From contig OZ241368.1 of the NCBI GenBank assembly GCA_965200525.1, positions 3,162,001 through 3,226,000 of the forward strand: 64,000 nucleotides of DNA, given 5' to 3'. The position numbers and the translations under genes were made by a program. The notes beneath the pieces were generated by a model that saw only the letters and a list, made by a program, of their open reading frames with translations, ran no database searches and had not been told where the DNA came from. Source of the DNA: JANNPJ01 sp965200525 (lineage in GTDB: Bacteria > Actinomycetota > Actinomycetes > Actinomycetales > Kineosporiaceae). Of this stretch, positions 43,284-52,776 are shown piece after piece; position 1 is the first letter of the stretch; each line of letters begins with the position of its first letter.

Positions 43284-44882
43284 TCAGCCCCACATTGGGC
43301 GGGTCGGCTGGGGGCGGGCGCGCGATGGCCGGGGCCGGTCAGTCTGCGGCAGACCTGAGATGTGCTCGATGAGTTCGCCGATCAGCAGGTCGACGTCTTG
43401 ACCGCGGGCGACGGCCGAGTCCCGGATCGTGCTGCGGAGGATGGAGACGACACCCACCACGACCGCGCCGAAGGCCCCTTCCGAGATCGTAACGAGCCGC
43501 AGCGCGGCGTTCAGCATGATGGGCCCGTCCTGGATAGCACTGGCTACGAGTCCCCGGGCCACGTTGCGAGTGCCGCCTAGTTCGGACGACCGCCAGATCG
43601 CGTCCAGCGAATCGTCGACGGACCGCCCTCGAGCAGCGGCGTTGTCGTGCATCAGGGTCGCCGCCAGAGGCAGTAGGGGGAGTAGGACGTCCCGTTCGCG
43701 AGCGTTCAGGTCGATCAGGCGGATGATGACGGTCCAGTCGTCCATGATCGCTGAAAGCAGGGTGGCCACCCAGTCCCAGTCGCGGGGTACGGCCTCCGGT
43801 TGGATGGGCCAGACGTCGAGATTGATCGGCGGGATCTCGAGCTCGTCCTCGAGCAGCCTGATCGCAGCTGTGTACACCTCGGCCATCCTGGCCGTCATGT
43901 GCTCGGGGGAGCCGAGGTTGGCTGTGCGTCGGAAGGTCAGCTGAAGGTTGCGCCGGACGCTTTCGAAGAGTGCCAGCCGTTCACCGGCGACCGCCTGCGC
44001 TGACACCTCGATCCGGCCGGTGAACGGTGAAGCGATCAACATGTCGACGAAGTCGGCAAATGGACCGTCGTCGGTCACCAGGATCAGTTGCGCGGGCTCG
44101 CGACGTCGGCCGTCGAGATCACTCTGCGCCATCATGTCTAGCCACTCCACGTAAGTGAGATCCCATGCGGCGCTCTGCGCGGCCTTGGCGATGTTTCCCT
44201 CGTTGAGGTGGAACACGCCGCTGCGGAGCGTGTCACGCACGGCGGGCTCCCCATGCTGGCAGAGCAGCGCGGCGAGCAGCGGAGCATCGGGCAGTAGCGG
44301 TGCGTCGCCCAGCAGGCGGTCGAGCTTGTCCCCGAGATCACCGTTCGATGCACCCCGGCACGTCGAATTGACGATCAACGCCACGGCGTAAGCCGGTAGG
44401 AAGGTCCAGGCGAAACGTCTGTTCACCTCGTCGAGGCCAGCCTGGATGCGTTCCTGATAGGCGAACTTGGCCTCAACCTCCTGCACGGAGCGGCCGTTCT
44501 CGACGAAGCGGTCGAACCCTTTCGGTCCGAGTTCCAGCAGGGTGCGTACGGACGAAAAGCGGCGTACCGCGTTGTAGAAGTCGAGGCCGCCCTGATTGAA
44601 GCCGCCGCCCTCGAAGAAGTCGATTCCATGATGAAGGCCGTCGGGCTCCTCCTTCCAGACCCTCCGCAGAAGTGTGGCAACCCGAGAGTCGGCCGGGTGA
44701 TGGGAGCGGTACCCGCCTCGGGCCATCCCGTCCATTGCAGTGACCACGTTCGTGTCCAACAGCAGGTAGCAGCTGGTCCAGGTCGACGTAGGGACTCGAC
44801 TTAGCGTGCAATACCGGAAGCTGGCCCGATTCCGCGCTACGTCGGAGGACACCTCAGTTGCCAGGTCCGTAAAGGATGACAT
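43284..44882 (-). CDS. PIN-like domain protein paired with FRG protein
   Basis: About 532 residues from the ATG at 44882, which overlaps the FRG gene by 29 bases; a GTG at 44936 is also possible. The first part has SCYLLLDTNVVTAMDGMARGG, the DTN entry aspartate of PIN-like nucleases, and about 230 residues later LILVTDDGPFADFVDML, the TxDxxF-type acidic motif. Between them are helical segments including an acidic FYNAVRRFSSVRTLLELGPKG. The last 200 residues are helical with hydrophobic stretches (LLPLLPLAATLM). PIN domains are Mg2+ ribonucleases, often toxins. Catalytic competence needs structural comparison. Confidence 0.6.
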   Translation of the reverse strand: MSSFTDLATEVSSDVARNRASFRYCTLSRVPTSTWTSCYLLLDTNVVTAMDGMARGGYRSHHPADSRVATLLRRVWKEEPDGLHHGIDFFEGGGFNQGGLDFYNAVRRFSSVRTLLELGPKGFDRFVENGRSVQEVEAKFAYQERIQAGLDEVNRRFAWTFLPAYAVALIVNSTCRGASNGDLGDKLDRLLGDAPLLPDAPLLAALLCQHGEPAVRDTLRSGVFHLNEGNIAKAAQSAAWDLTYVEWLDMMAQSDLDGRRREPAQLILVTDDGPFADFVDMLIASPFTGRIEVSAQAVAGERLALFESVRRNLQLTFRRTANLGSPEHMTARMAEVYTAAIRLLEDELEIPPINLDVWPIQPEAVPRDWDWVATLLSAIMDDWTVIIRLIDLNARERDVLLPLLPLAATLMHDNAAARGRSVDDSLDAIWRSSELGGTRNVARGLVASAIQDGPIMLNAALRLVTISEGAFGAVVVGVVSILRSTIRDSAVARGQDVDLLIGELIEHISGLPQTDRPRPSRARPQPTRPMWG

Positions 44883-45837
44883 CGCCCAGTCCGTCGGGCG
44901 GGCGAACGTCAGAAGAGATGAGTCGTCGGTAGCCACGGTCCCTGACGGCCGGCGGGAATAGGGTGTAGGCCGATGTCATCTGCCCCGCACCCAGCCAGGC
45001 TAAGGCGTTGCTCAGGCTGATCTCCAGGTAGGCAAGAACGTTGCCCTTCAAGGACCCGTCGTAGCCGGTGTCGAGGTGGGCCGGTGCCACGAGTAGCCCG
45101 TGCTGTGCGTGCGGCCTCAGGAAAATGGAAGGAACCGCGTAGCGGAGGTCGATCAGCCGGGTCTCGGTCCCGACCTGGTATCCCGCGATGCCGGTTGGGC
45201 TCAGCTCACCGGTTCGGATCACGGCGATATAGGTCGTCGCGCCGGGCGAAGATTCCGAAAGGCGTTGATGGTAGCCGAACCGCCCGGCCGTCACCTGTTC
45301 GTGCGTGGCGAACCAGAGAGCGACCCAGACGTTGTCGACCGCATCCAGCCAGCGAGTCTTCAGTCCATAATGCTGCAGAAGGGGTTCAAGGGAGGCGTAC
45401 GGAGTTCCGGCAGCGATCGGGCCCGACTGCACCCGCTCGATGCATCGGTGCGCCTGGCCGAACGAGAACGGGCCGTCCAGGCACATGCACGCGCTGTTGG
45501 CCAGATCGGCCAGATGACTGCGGATTCGACCCGCCAGTGACTGGCGACCGACCTTACCGAGACCTCGCAATCCGCTCGCCATCATGTCGGCATGGCGTCG
45601 GGTCTGGCCGCGGAAGAGGACGTATCCGGCGGGTGCCTTGTACTTCAGGTACCCGATCGTCTGGATCAGCGCAGTCGGGTCGCGAACGGTGAGAATGGCG
45701 TGGTCGTCCTCGTGGCGAATGGACACGTCACGCAACTCGCTCGGCAGTTGCAGAATCTGTTGCGACGTCAACCTCCCCCGGGTGGCTCGACTGCTGTCGA
45801 GCATACCCACAGGGTCGTCGGGCCACCGTCCGCGCAC
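44854..45837 (-). CDS. FRG-domain protein
   Basis: 327 residues from a GTG at 45837 with GGAGGG seven bases upstream; the frame extends five codons more. The FRG signature is clear: YVLFRGQTRRHADMMASGLRG near residue 75, then PLLQHYGLKTRWLDAVDNVWVALWFATHEQV near 150, and later RLIDLRYAVPSIFLRPHAQHGLLV. FRG domains (named for the FxRG motif) are widespread in bacteria and phages, with suspected nucleic-acid or ADP-ribose-related roles but no agreed activity. The overlap with the PIN-like gene implies a two-component unit. Confidence 0.8.
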   Translation of the reverse strand: MRGRWPDDPVGMLDSSRATRGRLTSQQILQLPSELRDVSIRHEDDHAILTVRDPTALIQTIGYLKYKAPAGYVLFRGQTRRHADMMASGLRGLGKVGRQSLAGRIRSHLADLANSACMCLDGPFSFGQAHRCIERVQSGPIAAGTPYASLEPLLQHYGLKTRWLDAVDNVWVALWFATHEQVTAGRFGYHQRLSESSPGATTYIAVIRTGELSPTGIAGYQVGTETRLIDLRYAVPSIFLRPHAQHGLLVAPAHLDTGYDGSLKGNVLAYLEISLSNALAWLGAGQMTSAYTLFPPAVRDRGYRRLISSDVRPPDGLGDVILYGPGN

Positions 45838-46098
45838 AGTGAGTCCCTCCACCGTGCTTCACGACCGCTGCCTCTTTAATGCTGGGCTTAGGTAGCTCAT
45901 CGTTACCCTCAGCCCCGTCCGCATCGTTGAGCGCCGCGGGGCCCGAGAACAGGCATCAGTGCGCTTGGAGTCTGTACCGACTTCACGGCGCACCGCGACC
46001 ACGAGTTCCTCTCTGGCCCCGCCGACGGCCACCCGAGCTCTCATCCGGACCCCCTCGTCGCGTGGCTTACTGCTCGGGGTGACCGTGAAGGCTCCTGG

Positions 46099-46530
46099 TC
46101 AGCCCACGTACTGGTGCAGGAGCATTTCGGCGACGGCCGGGTTTTGGGTCAGGTCGTGGATCCGGATGGCATCGGAGTCGCCCTGGGTGAAGCCCGGCAG
46201 CACCTGCTGAAGTTCTTGGTCCGTGACGTATTCCAGGCCCATGCTCCAAGACCCGAACTGTCGACTCGTGGAGGGCTGGCTGCTGAGCAAGCTGAGGTCG
46301 GTGTGCCGTGAATCGGTGGCGATCTGGTCGTACGCGGCCTCTAGGACCTCCCGTTCACCCTCCAGGACCTGCAGGAACGTGGCCGGGTAGAGGCTGGTCG
46401 CCGGATGGTGCAGCAGCATCCCAGTCAGGCCCGCGGCCTCGTTGTTACGCCGGCTCACCCTTAGAATCGCTTCCAGCTCGCGCTGATCCACGCCAGTGGA
46501 GGCCAAGCTGGAGTACAGAATTCTGTGCAC
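46099..46530 (-). CDS. BLUF-domain blue-light photoreceptor
   Basis: 143 residues, consisting of a single BLUF domain plus a short helical cap. HRILYSSLAST holds the flavin-coupled tyrosine, ILRVSRRNNEAAGLTGMLLHH the asparagine, and FLQVLEGEREVLEAAYDQI the glutamine essential for the photocycle; RHTDL follows. The domain binds FAD and switches hydrogen bonding under blue light. The GTG start has AAGG upstream; the frame is open further 5' but without homology. No output domain is fused, so it must act on a partner, which is not evident nearby. Confidence 0.88.
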   Translation of the reverse strand: MHRILYSSLASTGVDQRELEAILRVSRRNNEAAGLTGMLLHHPATSLYPATFLQVLEGEREVLEAAYDQIATDSRHTDLSLLSSQPSTSRQFGSWSMGLEYVTDQELQQVLPGFTQGDSDAIRIHDLTQNPAVAEMLLHQYVG

Positions 46531-47725
46531 GCCGCACGCCTTCTCTCCTAACCCGATGGCTGGTCCGACTGGAGATCGGCAGGGATCGGGTCTGGGTTGA
46601 GCCACGGACCCATTCGTGCTCGCCGCGCATCTGCTCCGCGCGGGTATGGCGGGTTGGTGCTGCTTGGCGTCGGGTTCGAGCCCCGACGCGCCAGGGCAGG
46701 GCGGTGGGCAGCCCGCCCGGATAGGACGCCCTTCATGACTGATCACCGTCGGGCGGCCCGCCGGCGGCTGGCGCAGGTTGTGTTGCAGTTTGGTCGAAGC
46801 AGCGCAGCCTGCCCAGTCGTCGGGCCGCGCGGAGAGGTTCCTCTACGTGAGGGGTGCGATCCGGATGGGGTGAGAGGCTGAGTAGTGCTTCCGCGGGTCT
46901 GGTAGGCGTTGGGCACCGGTACCACGATCTGACTCATCACCAGTCACTGTGGAAGATCAGCTTCTGGACCGTTGGTGTGATCGTCTGCGTTCTAGGACGG
47001 CGTCCAGGCGACGGTGAGGTGGGCCCAAGCGGGGCCGCTGCGGCCGCCGGGCCAGCGCCGCCTTTACGGTCATGACTCCCGCTCCGCGCCTTGCCTGGTG
47101 ACGGTCGAGCCGGCCTACGGCGAGTCGGCCCGGTGTCGACCTTCACCCGGGGCAGTTGCGCTCGGGCCTGCCGCCGGTGCGGTGGCTCGGATGGCCAGGA
47201 CAAGACCGAACACCTCAAGCAGGATTCGGTTGGCCCGGGCGGCGTGCGTGTCGCCGGCGTACGGGGCGACTGCGCCGGCCTGATGGTGCTTGAGACGACA
47301 GATGCGGCAGAGGCCGGCCCTGTGGCGCCTGGCGTACCCGGCTGGCCAGGAGACCAGGCTCCCCGCCCCCCTCTGGTGACCTGGGGCATTGGATCCGTCG
47401 GAATTCCCTTTAGCGCGTACCTTGATGTTCTGGTCCTACGATCCATCCTCAACTCGATGTCCTCATTGAGGCGGGGCTGCCGGACTGTCTCACGATCCTG
47501 AACTTGGATCGAACTCGGTACGCTGACCCAGGCTTCGCGGATGCGGGTGGCCTTTAAACAAGCGCAGCGCCAATTACACCTTTCCCCGGAAAGTCCACCG
47601 TTGGTCAGGAGTCGGGTCAGGCAAAAAGACGATGTGCGTCGTGATCATTTCGGGCATCCTGTTGGAACGATGTGCGCTCGGGCTGCTCCAGTTCGCGCGG
47701 CGTCCACACGAGGGGAACCGTGGTC
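46531..47725. other. About 1.2 kb with no convincing gene
   Basis: Several 80-170 codon frames exist on both strands but are arginine/proline-rich shadows. A tRNA-like T-arm (GTCGGGTTCGAGCCCCGAC, near 46669-46687) is present without the rest of a tRNA. Confidence 0.4.
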
Positions 47726-49183
47726 ATGCGGCAACGGGGTGGAAGCTCGATTCGGTCGGCTGGGCGTGCGCGGCGGAAAGCAGTGGCCATTGCAGCCGCA
47801 CTCACGCTGGCCGGCGTTGGTCTGGCTGCCGTTGCGCCGACAGCAGGTGCCAGCGTTGCAACCTTCCCGGTCATGAACACCAGCGAGTCGATGCCCGATG
47901 GGGTGTGGTTCCGCAACAGCCCGCGCCAGAACGACACCAACCGGGAGACCGGCTTCGGGGTCTACGCCGGTGAGTCGATGGCTGTCGACTGCTTTAGCTG
48001 GGCTGATCCGGTTGGGCAGTACAACAACCACATCTGGTACCGCGGCCTGGATGTTTCCCGACCGACCGTCAACGGGCACTCCAACTATGGCTGGATGAAC
48101 ACGCACTATGTGAATGACGGGATGACTGTGGATCGCGCCGCTCGTGGCGTCCCTGACTGCAATGCATCAGCGCCATCGTCGACCGTCGCGTTGTCCCAAG
48201 GACCTGCAGCTCCGGCGGGGTATCGGTACGCCCTTTCTTTGAGCGGCTTCGCTGCCAACGCTGCCGTGAGCATCACGTGCTACGACTCCGTGTCGCCTGG
48301 CGGCTTCTACACCTTCTCGCTCACGACCAATGGCTCGGGTGCAGCGTCGACGGCGTCGTACTGCTACTCAGGGGATGGACCTGACCACTGGGTGGTGGCC
48401 GGTGGAGTGGCGTCCAACCGCGTGGCTTGGGGAGGTGGGGCGCCAGGTGGCGGTACGCCAGGCGGTGGTTCTGCAGGCGGAGGCGGTTCCGGAGGAACTG
48501 GTAGCGGAAACATCAAATCCGTTTTCTACTCTCCGAACAATAAGCAGAAGCAGGCGGGATCCGCGGCGCGCTATACGTTGGACGACTTTAAGTCACCCAT
48601 TGCCGATCGGGACTTGGCATTCGACTCATGGAAATCCCCGAATAAGGATTGCTTCGGTGGTCATGCCTTCTCGACGGATGCCGTTCCAGCAGGAGTTGGC
48701 ACCATTAGTGGCTGGAGCATTGGGCGGGTCGGGCCGATGTACTTCCTTGCGGGAGCCGATGATGCGCGCCAGTTCGCATTGAAGACCATTGTTCTCTACG
48801 ATCCAGGCACCCTTGCAAGCATGGAAGACTCCGATTCCTGCGATTGGCGGTTTGCGCCATCAATCAATTTCCTGATCAACAAATGGCTTACTCAATCAAG
48901 TGATCACCATCTGATCGTATATACCGGTTTCGTTACTGAGGAGCATCAGCACCATTTGCCCAAGGCCACGTATGGGTGGGGCAAGTCAAGGTACTCGGGA
49001 TTATGGAAGCACTATTTCGCAGGCATCTGGGGTACTGATCAGAGCAAGCAGGCTCTGGTCTGTGACTACAACAACATGGATCACCAAAGCGTTTTGAGGA
49101 ATTTCGCAAAGTATTCAAAAACACCCAAGTTTTCCTGCCCGAGCGCCCCTTCTGGGTTCACTTTGACGAAGTGGCAGCCCTGA
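47726..49183 (+). CDS. Secreted two-domain protein of unknown function
   Basis: 485 residues from an ATG with GAGGGG upstream. Signal peptide: basic RSAGRARRKAVAIAAALTLAGVGLAAVAPTAGAS. Domain 1 (about 32-115) is SH3-like (DGVWFRNSPRQNDTNRETGFGVYAGE, GWMNTHYVNDG). A beta domain follows (YALSLSGFAANAAVSITCYDS), then a Gly-rich linker near residues 235-262. The C-terminal 220 residues (SVFYSPNNKQKQAGSAARYTLDDF, FFLAGADDARQF-type and DHHLIVYTGFVTEEH) have six or more cysteines. The C-terminal half is clearly poorer in GC than the rest, which suggests a mosaic gene. I do not recognise the C-terminal family. Confidence 0.75.
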   Translation: MRQRGGSSIRSAGRARRKAVAIAAALTLAGVGLAAVAPTAGASVATFPVMNTSESMPDGVWFRNSPRQNDTNRETGFGVYAGESMAVDCFSWADPVGQYNNHIWYRGLDVSRPTVNGHSNYGWMNTHYVNDGMTVDRAARGVPDCNASAPSSTVALSQGPAAPAGYRYALSLSGFAANAAVSITCYDSVSPGGFYTFSLTTNGSGAASTASYCYSGDGPDHWVVAGGVASNRVAWGGGAPGGGTPGGGSAGGGGSGGTGSGNIKSVFYSPNNKQKQAGSAARYTLDDFKSPIADRDLAFDSWKSPNKDCFGGHAFSTDAVPAGVGTISGWSIGRVGPMYFLAGADDARQFALKTIVLYDPGTLASMEDSDSCDWRFAPSINFLINKWLTQSSDHHLIVYTGFVTEEHQHHLPKATYGWGKSRYSGLWKHYFAGIWGTDQSKQALVCDYNNMDHQSVLRNFAKYSKTPKFSCPSAPSGFTLTKWQP

Positions 49184-49881
49184 CCTTCTTGAGAGGCAGA
49201 CTCAGTGCTTACTCTTGTAACGGGGCTCTTCACAGTTGAGGGTGTAAGACATCGTTGGCGCGTCGGTCGCCAGATAGGGGTCGAGGTCTTCCCAGGATGG
49301 ACATTTCTGACGCGGCCAAGAACCTGAACTGCCTGGTGAGCGGAGGGCACCGGCCTCCTCGTCAGGGCTGTGCGCGTCGCGGACTTTCGGCATCGATCCC
49401 CAACATCTTGACGCAGTCGGGGGCCGGCGTGAAGTGCTTGGGGGAGGGCTTCGACTGGTACGACGCGCACGACTGGAGCTCGCCGTAATGGACTGGATGG
49501 CTATGCGATGAGCGCAGGAAGGCTGACAAAGGTGTTGAACCGTTCCAGGCCGTCGAGGGCGAGACTGGCCCGGGGGCGTGTTCGGCCAGGAGCACCACCC
49601 TGAACGCCGCCCTACAGCGCACCATCACGGACTTCGGACGCGTCGACGGCGCGGTCAGCAATGCCAGCTACGGAACTCCTCGAAGCCGCCGAAGAACTCA
49701 GTGACGGGACGGCACCTCCATCAAGAACAATAACGAAGGCGTGCTCACGCCGACTACGGCGGCGCCGCGGTCCACTGTGGGCCTAGCGGGGCCGCGACCA
49801 AGGCCGGTGCCCTTTACGAGACCCGCGATGCCCATCATGGAGATCAGCTCACTTCCCGACGTCCCTCGGCCCCCGCGCCGG
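49184..49881. other. About 700 bases with only a gene scrap
   Basis: Near 49608-49680 on the plus strand, ALQRTITDFGRVDGAVSNASYGTP resembles the NNAG region of a short-chain dehydrogenase, with nothing before or after it. The rest is featureless; a 3' region of the integrated element is likely. Confidence 0.4.
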
Positions 49882-51172
49882 TTAGTGACTGGCCGAAGGC
49901 CGCCCAGGAAGCTGATTGATGGCGTGGGTCTTCTCTTCGGCGCTGGTGTGGAGGTAGCGGCCGGTGGTGCGGGCGTCCGCGTGGCGTAGAGCGGCCTGGA
50001 TGTCGCGGGTAGGGACGCCAACGGCTTTGAGCCAGTTGGCCATCGAGTGGCGCAGTCCGTGGACGGTGACCCGATAGGGCAGGCCGGCGTGAGCGCAGCC
50101 GTAGGTCAGGGCGTCGTTGATCAGGCTGGACCCGATCCGGCCCCCGCGGGGGCCTCGGAACACCAGACCACCGCCCCGGCTGCTGGTTAGGTGGCCGGTG
50201 GGGGTGCCGACGGGGCGGGAGTCCAGGGCGTGTCGCAGGGCGGTTTCGGCTTCCGGGTGCAGGGGCATCCAGTCTTCGCTCAACTCTGTCTTGACTGTGG
50301 ACGCCCGGCCTTTGCGGTCCAGGTTGTGTCTGATCATGACCCGGTGGTGGGTCAGGTCGGGGTCGGTGTCGCGCAGGGCGGCGCCTTCGTTCACGCGCAG
50401 CCCGCTGTAGGCCAGCATGACGAGGATGTCGTGCAAGGCGCCGTCCCAGCGTTCGTCGATGTGGGCCAGGGCGGCCCAGAAGTCCGCGCTGGTGCGGAAC
50501 CATTCCGGCTGGCGGGCGCCATGGATGGTGATCGACACGTTCGCGGCCGGGTTGATGTCCAGGTAGCCCTGGGCGACGGCGAAGTTGAGGACGGCGGTGA
50601 GGATCCGCAGGTTCGCATTCACGCTCGAGGACGAGATGAGGACGGTCTCGCCTTTACGGCGCGCGTCGGGTTTCTGCAGCATGCCGTTCACCCACAACCG
50701 GATGTCCGGTTCGGTGATCTCGTCCACGTTCATGGTCCCGAGCTCGACCCGATGCACGGCGCTTCGGCTGCGGCGGGTGTCGGTGAACGTCACCGGCGCG
50801 CAGATGTGCCGGTCGAGGGCCGCGGCGTAGTCCTCCACGGTGGGAGGGTTTGCCGGTGTGCTGCGACAGCCACCGCTCCGCCACCTGCCGCAGGGTCTTG
50901 GCGGTCCGGGTGGCGGGTTTCTCCCCGGCCGGGCGGGGTGGGGCGCCGTGGTAGCCGGCCGAGCGTTCCAGGTTGGCCCACACCTTCTCGGCGATCGCGA
51001 ACGCCGCGGCCAGCGAGTGCCCGCCGTGCTCGGTGCGCTTCACCCGCTGGATCCCGGAGCCGTCGTCGGCCCGCACGTATTCGCGCCAGCGGATCTCGTA
51101 GGTCTCGCGGGCGCGGGCCAGGCGGATCACCGTCACCCGGTACGGGTGGCGCGGTGGGCCGACGTGGTCCAC
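49882..51172 (-). pseudogene. Tyrosine site-specific integrase, split by a frameshift
   Basis: The N-terminal arm and SAM-like core are in one frame (RVTVIRLARARETYEIRWREYV, KTLRQVAERWLSQHTGKP). The rest is in another frame from near 50848 (TVEDYAAALDRHI onward). The catalytic domain is complete: MLAYSGLRVNEGAALR (first Arg), VHGLRHSMANWL (HxxR), AALRHADARTTGRYLH (His and the nucleophilic Tyr). The start is uncertain because the frame stays open to 51373. The gene lies about 450 bases from a tRNA 3' half, the standard place for a tRNA-targeting integrase. One base decides whether it is active. Confidence 0.85.
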
Positions 51173-51611
51173 GACGCTGGCGTGGGAGCGGGCCCCGGTG
51201 TCCACCACCGGCCCGCGCCGCCCGCCCGCCCGGGGCCGGGGCGTCGTCCCGGGGGGCGGGTGTGCGACCTGCGGCCCGGGATCTGGCCCTGAATCCGGTC
51301 CGGTGTGAACGGCGCTCAGGTAGGGGAGCGCGGTGGTGTCGGTGCGAGGTGTGCGGCGTGGTGAGCGGGTCACGAGGCGGCTCCGACAAGGTCGTGACGT
51401 GCGGGTTCGGGGTGGTTCGAGTGTGCGCGCCCCCCGCGCGGACGAGCAAGCCGGCTACCTGATTCCCACAACTAAGCCAGAGGTTTTCCGAACCTTCCAC
51501 ACCCCGACACCCGGCCCCATCCCTCACCACTGTTCAGACTGGCGACCAGTATCTGCGCAGCTCAGCGGCTGTTTTCGGGTGGAGACGGGTGGTGCGCAAA
51601 CCGGAACGACA

Positions 51612-51656
51612 TGACTACGGATCAGAAGGTTAGGGGTTCGAATCCCTTCGGGCGCA
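51612..51656 (+). other. tRNA-Arg(ACG) 3' half, probable attachment site
   Basis: From the anticodon loop CTACGGA (anticodon ACG) through the T-arm AGGGG-TTCGAAT-CCCTT and acceptor strand CGGGCGC plus A, the 3' half of a tRNA-Arg is intact. The 5' half (a GCGCCCG acceptor strand and D-arm) is absent at the required distance, and only three base pairs of the anticodon stem can form. Such 3' halves are left when an integrase recombines inside a tRNA gene. The full tRNA would lie at the other end of the element, outside the window. Confidence 0.7.
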
Positions 51657-51772
51657 CGCATTGAGACAGCCGGAACCGGCCCTGACCAGCGAAAACGCGG
51701 TCGGGGCCGGTTTCGTTTGCCAGGCCGGCCCGAGCCCTCGAAAGACCTTTCGCGATGCGCAGCCATTCCGTT

Positions 51773-52681
51773 TCAGACGGTGAAGGTGACGCCGGTGAGG
51801 CGTTCACTCTCCCGCCACAGCGAGGCGGTACCGGCTGGGTCGTCAGCGCCGCGAGGCAGGCGGGCCGGCTTCGGCGTCCCGGAGTCCTGACGGCGTCCGG
51901 CCGGGCCGATGAAGGCGCCGCTCTCGATGGCCGGATCGGTGGCCGCGTAGAGCGAGGGCCACGCGGCGCCTTCGGGTGAGCCCATCGCCAGTCGCCCGAG
52001 CAGCGGCATGAGCAGCCGGGCGGCTGGTCCCTGGGAGTGCTGCTGCAGGTTGGTCAGGGCAGCACCGGGATGGACGGCGACGGCGGTCATCGGCGTACCG
52101 GCCAGCCGGCGCGCCAGTTCGATGGTGAACACGATGTTGGCTCGCTTGGATTTCGCGTAAGCGCCCATCGGCCGGTACTTCTGCTGGCTCATCAGGTCGG
52201 TCAGCTCCCCGCTGCCCCAGCGGGCGGCGATCGCACTGACCGTCACCACCCGGGCAGCCGGGGCGGCGCGCAGGGCCGGCAGGATCTGCGCGGTGAGAGC
52301 GAAGTGGCCCAGGTGATTGGTGCCGAAGGTCAACTCGAACCCGTCGGCGGTGGTCTGCCGCTGGGGAACGTTCATGACGCCGGCGTTGTTGATCAGCAGG
52401 TCCAGGGGGCCGCCATCCACGATCTGCTTCGCCGCGACGCCGATCGACGTGAGGTCGCCGAGATCCAGCACCAACGTGTCCACCTCAGCCGCGGGGACCT
52501 CGGCCCGAATCCGCTCGGCGGCCGGGTCGAGCCGGCCCGGATCACGTCCGGCCAGGATCACCCTGGCGCCATGACCAGCCAGTACCCGGGCTGTCTGCCA
52601 CCCGATCCCGCTGTTGCCGCCGGTGATCAATGCGACGCGCCCGGCCTGACTGTCGATCGCCGCTGGGGTCCAGGAAACCAT
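51773..52681 (-). CDS. Short-chain dehydrogenase/reductase
   Basis: 302 residues. TGGNSGIG near residue 20 binds the nicotinamide cofactor, VLDLGDLTSI and LINNAGVMN follow, and the catalytic Ser (VTVSAIAARWG) with YAKSK (Tyr-x3-Lys) complete the SDR set. An arginine-rich AGRDPGRLDPA after strand 2 points to NADP(H). The layout and length match retinol-dehydrogenase-like oxidoreductases of actinobacteria. The start is divergent from a TetR gene with two operator-like palindromes between them, so it is probably the repressor's main target. Confidence 0.9.
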   Translation of the reverse strand: MVSWTPAAIDSQAGRVALITGGNSGIGWQTARVLAGHGARVILAGRDPGRLDPAAERIRAEVPAAEVDTLVLDLGDLTSIGVAAKQIVDGGPLDLLINNAGVMNVPQRQTTADGFELTFGTNHLGHFALTAQILPALRAAPAARVVTVSAIAARWGSGELTDLMSQQKYRPMGAYAKSKRANIVFTIELARRLAGTPMTAVAVHPGAALTNLQQHSQGPAARLLMPLLGRLAMGSPEGAAWPSLYAATDPAIESGAFIGPAGRRQDSGTPKPARLPRGADDPAGTASLWRESERLTGVTFTV

Positions 52682-52694
52682 CGAACCGCTCCTT

Positions 52695-52708
52695 AATGAA
52701 TGTTCATT
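52695..52708. promoter_or_regulatory. TetR operator, SDR side
   Basis: AATGAATGTTCATT is an almost perfect palindrome 14 bases before the SDR start. It differs from the copy at 52748 at one centre base. Confidence 0.7.
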
Positions 52709-52747
52709 TAGTAAGCACGACGGTAGGTCAGCCAGAATTACTTGTCA

Positions 52748-52761
52748 AATGAACGTTCATT
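52748..52761. promoter_or_regulatory. TetR operator, regulator side
   Basis: AATGAACGTTCATT is a perfect 14-bp palindrome 16 bases before the TetR start. The two sites are 53 bases apart (about five helical turns) and so could be bound on the same DNA face. Confidence 0.75.
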
Positions 52762-52776
52762 AGCGAGACTGCCAGT

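Noticed and set aside
43263..43294. Short direct repeats GATCAGCCCCAC
   Set aside because: Only two to three partial copies at the 3' end of the PIN-like gene; too short to call a functional array.
46640..46695. Possible tRNA because of GTCGGGTTCGAGCCCCGAC
   Set aside because: Only a T-arm-like hairpin is present. No anticodon arm or matching 5' acceptor strand exists at the right distance, and it does not match the tRNA half at 51612, so it is not the other attachment site.
51524..51766. Minus-strand frame with PEGIRTPNLLIRS
   Set aside because: This is the well-known false translation of the antisense of a tRNA 3' end, not a protein.
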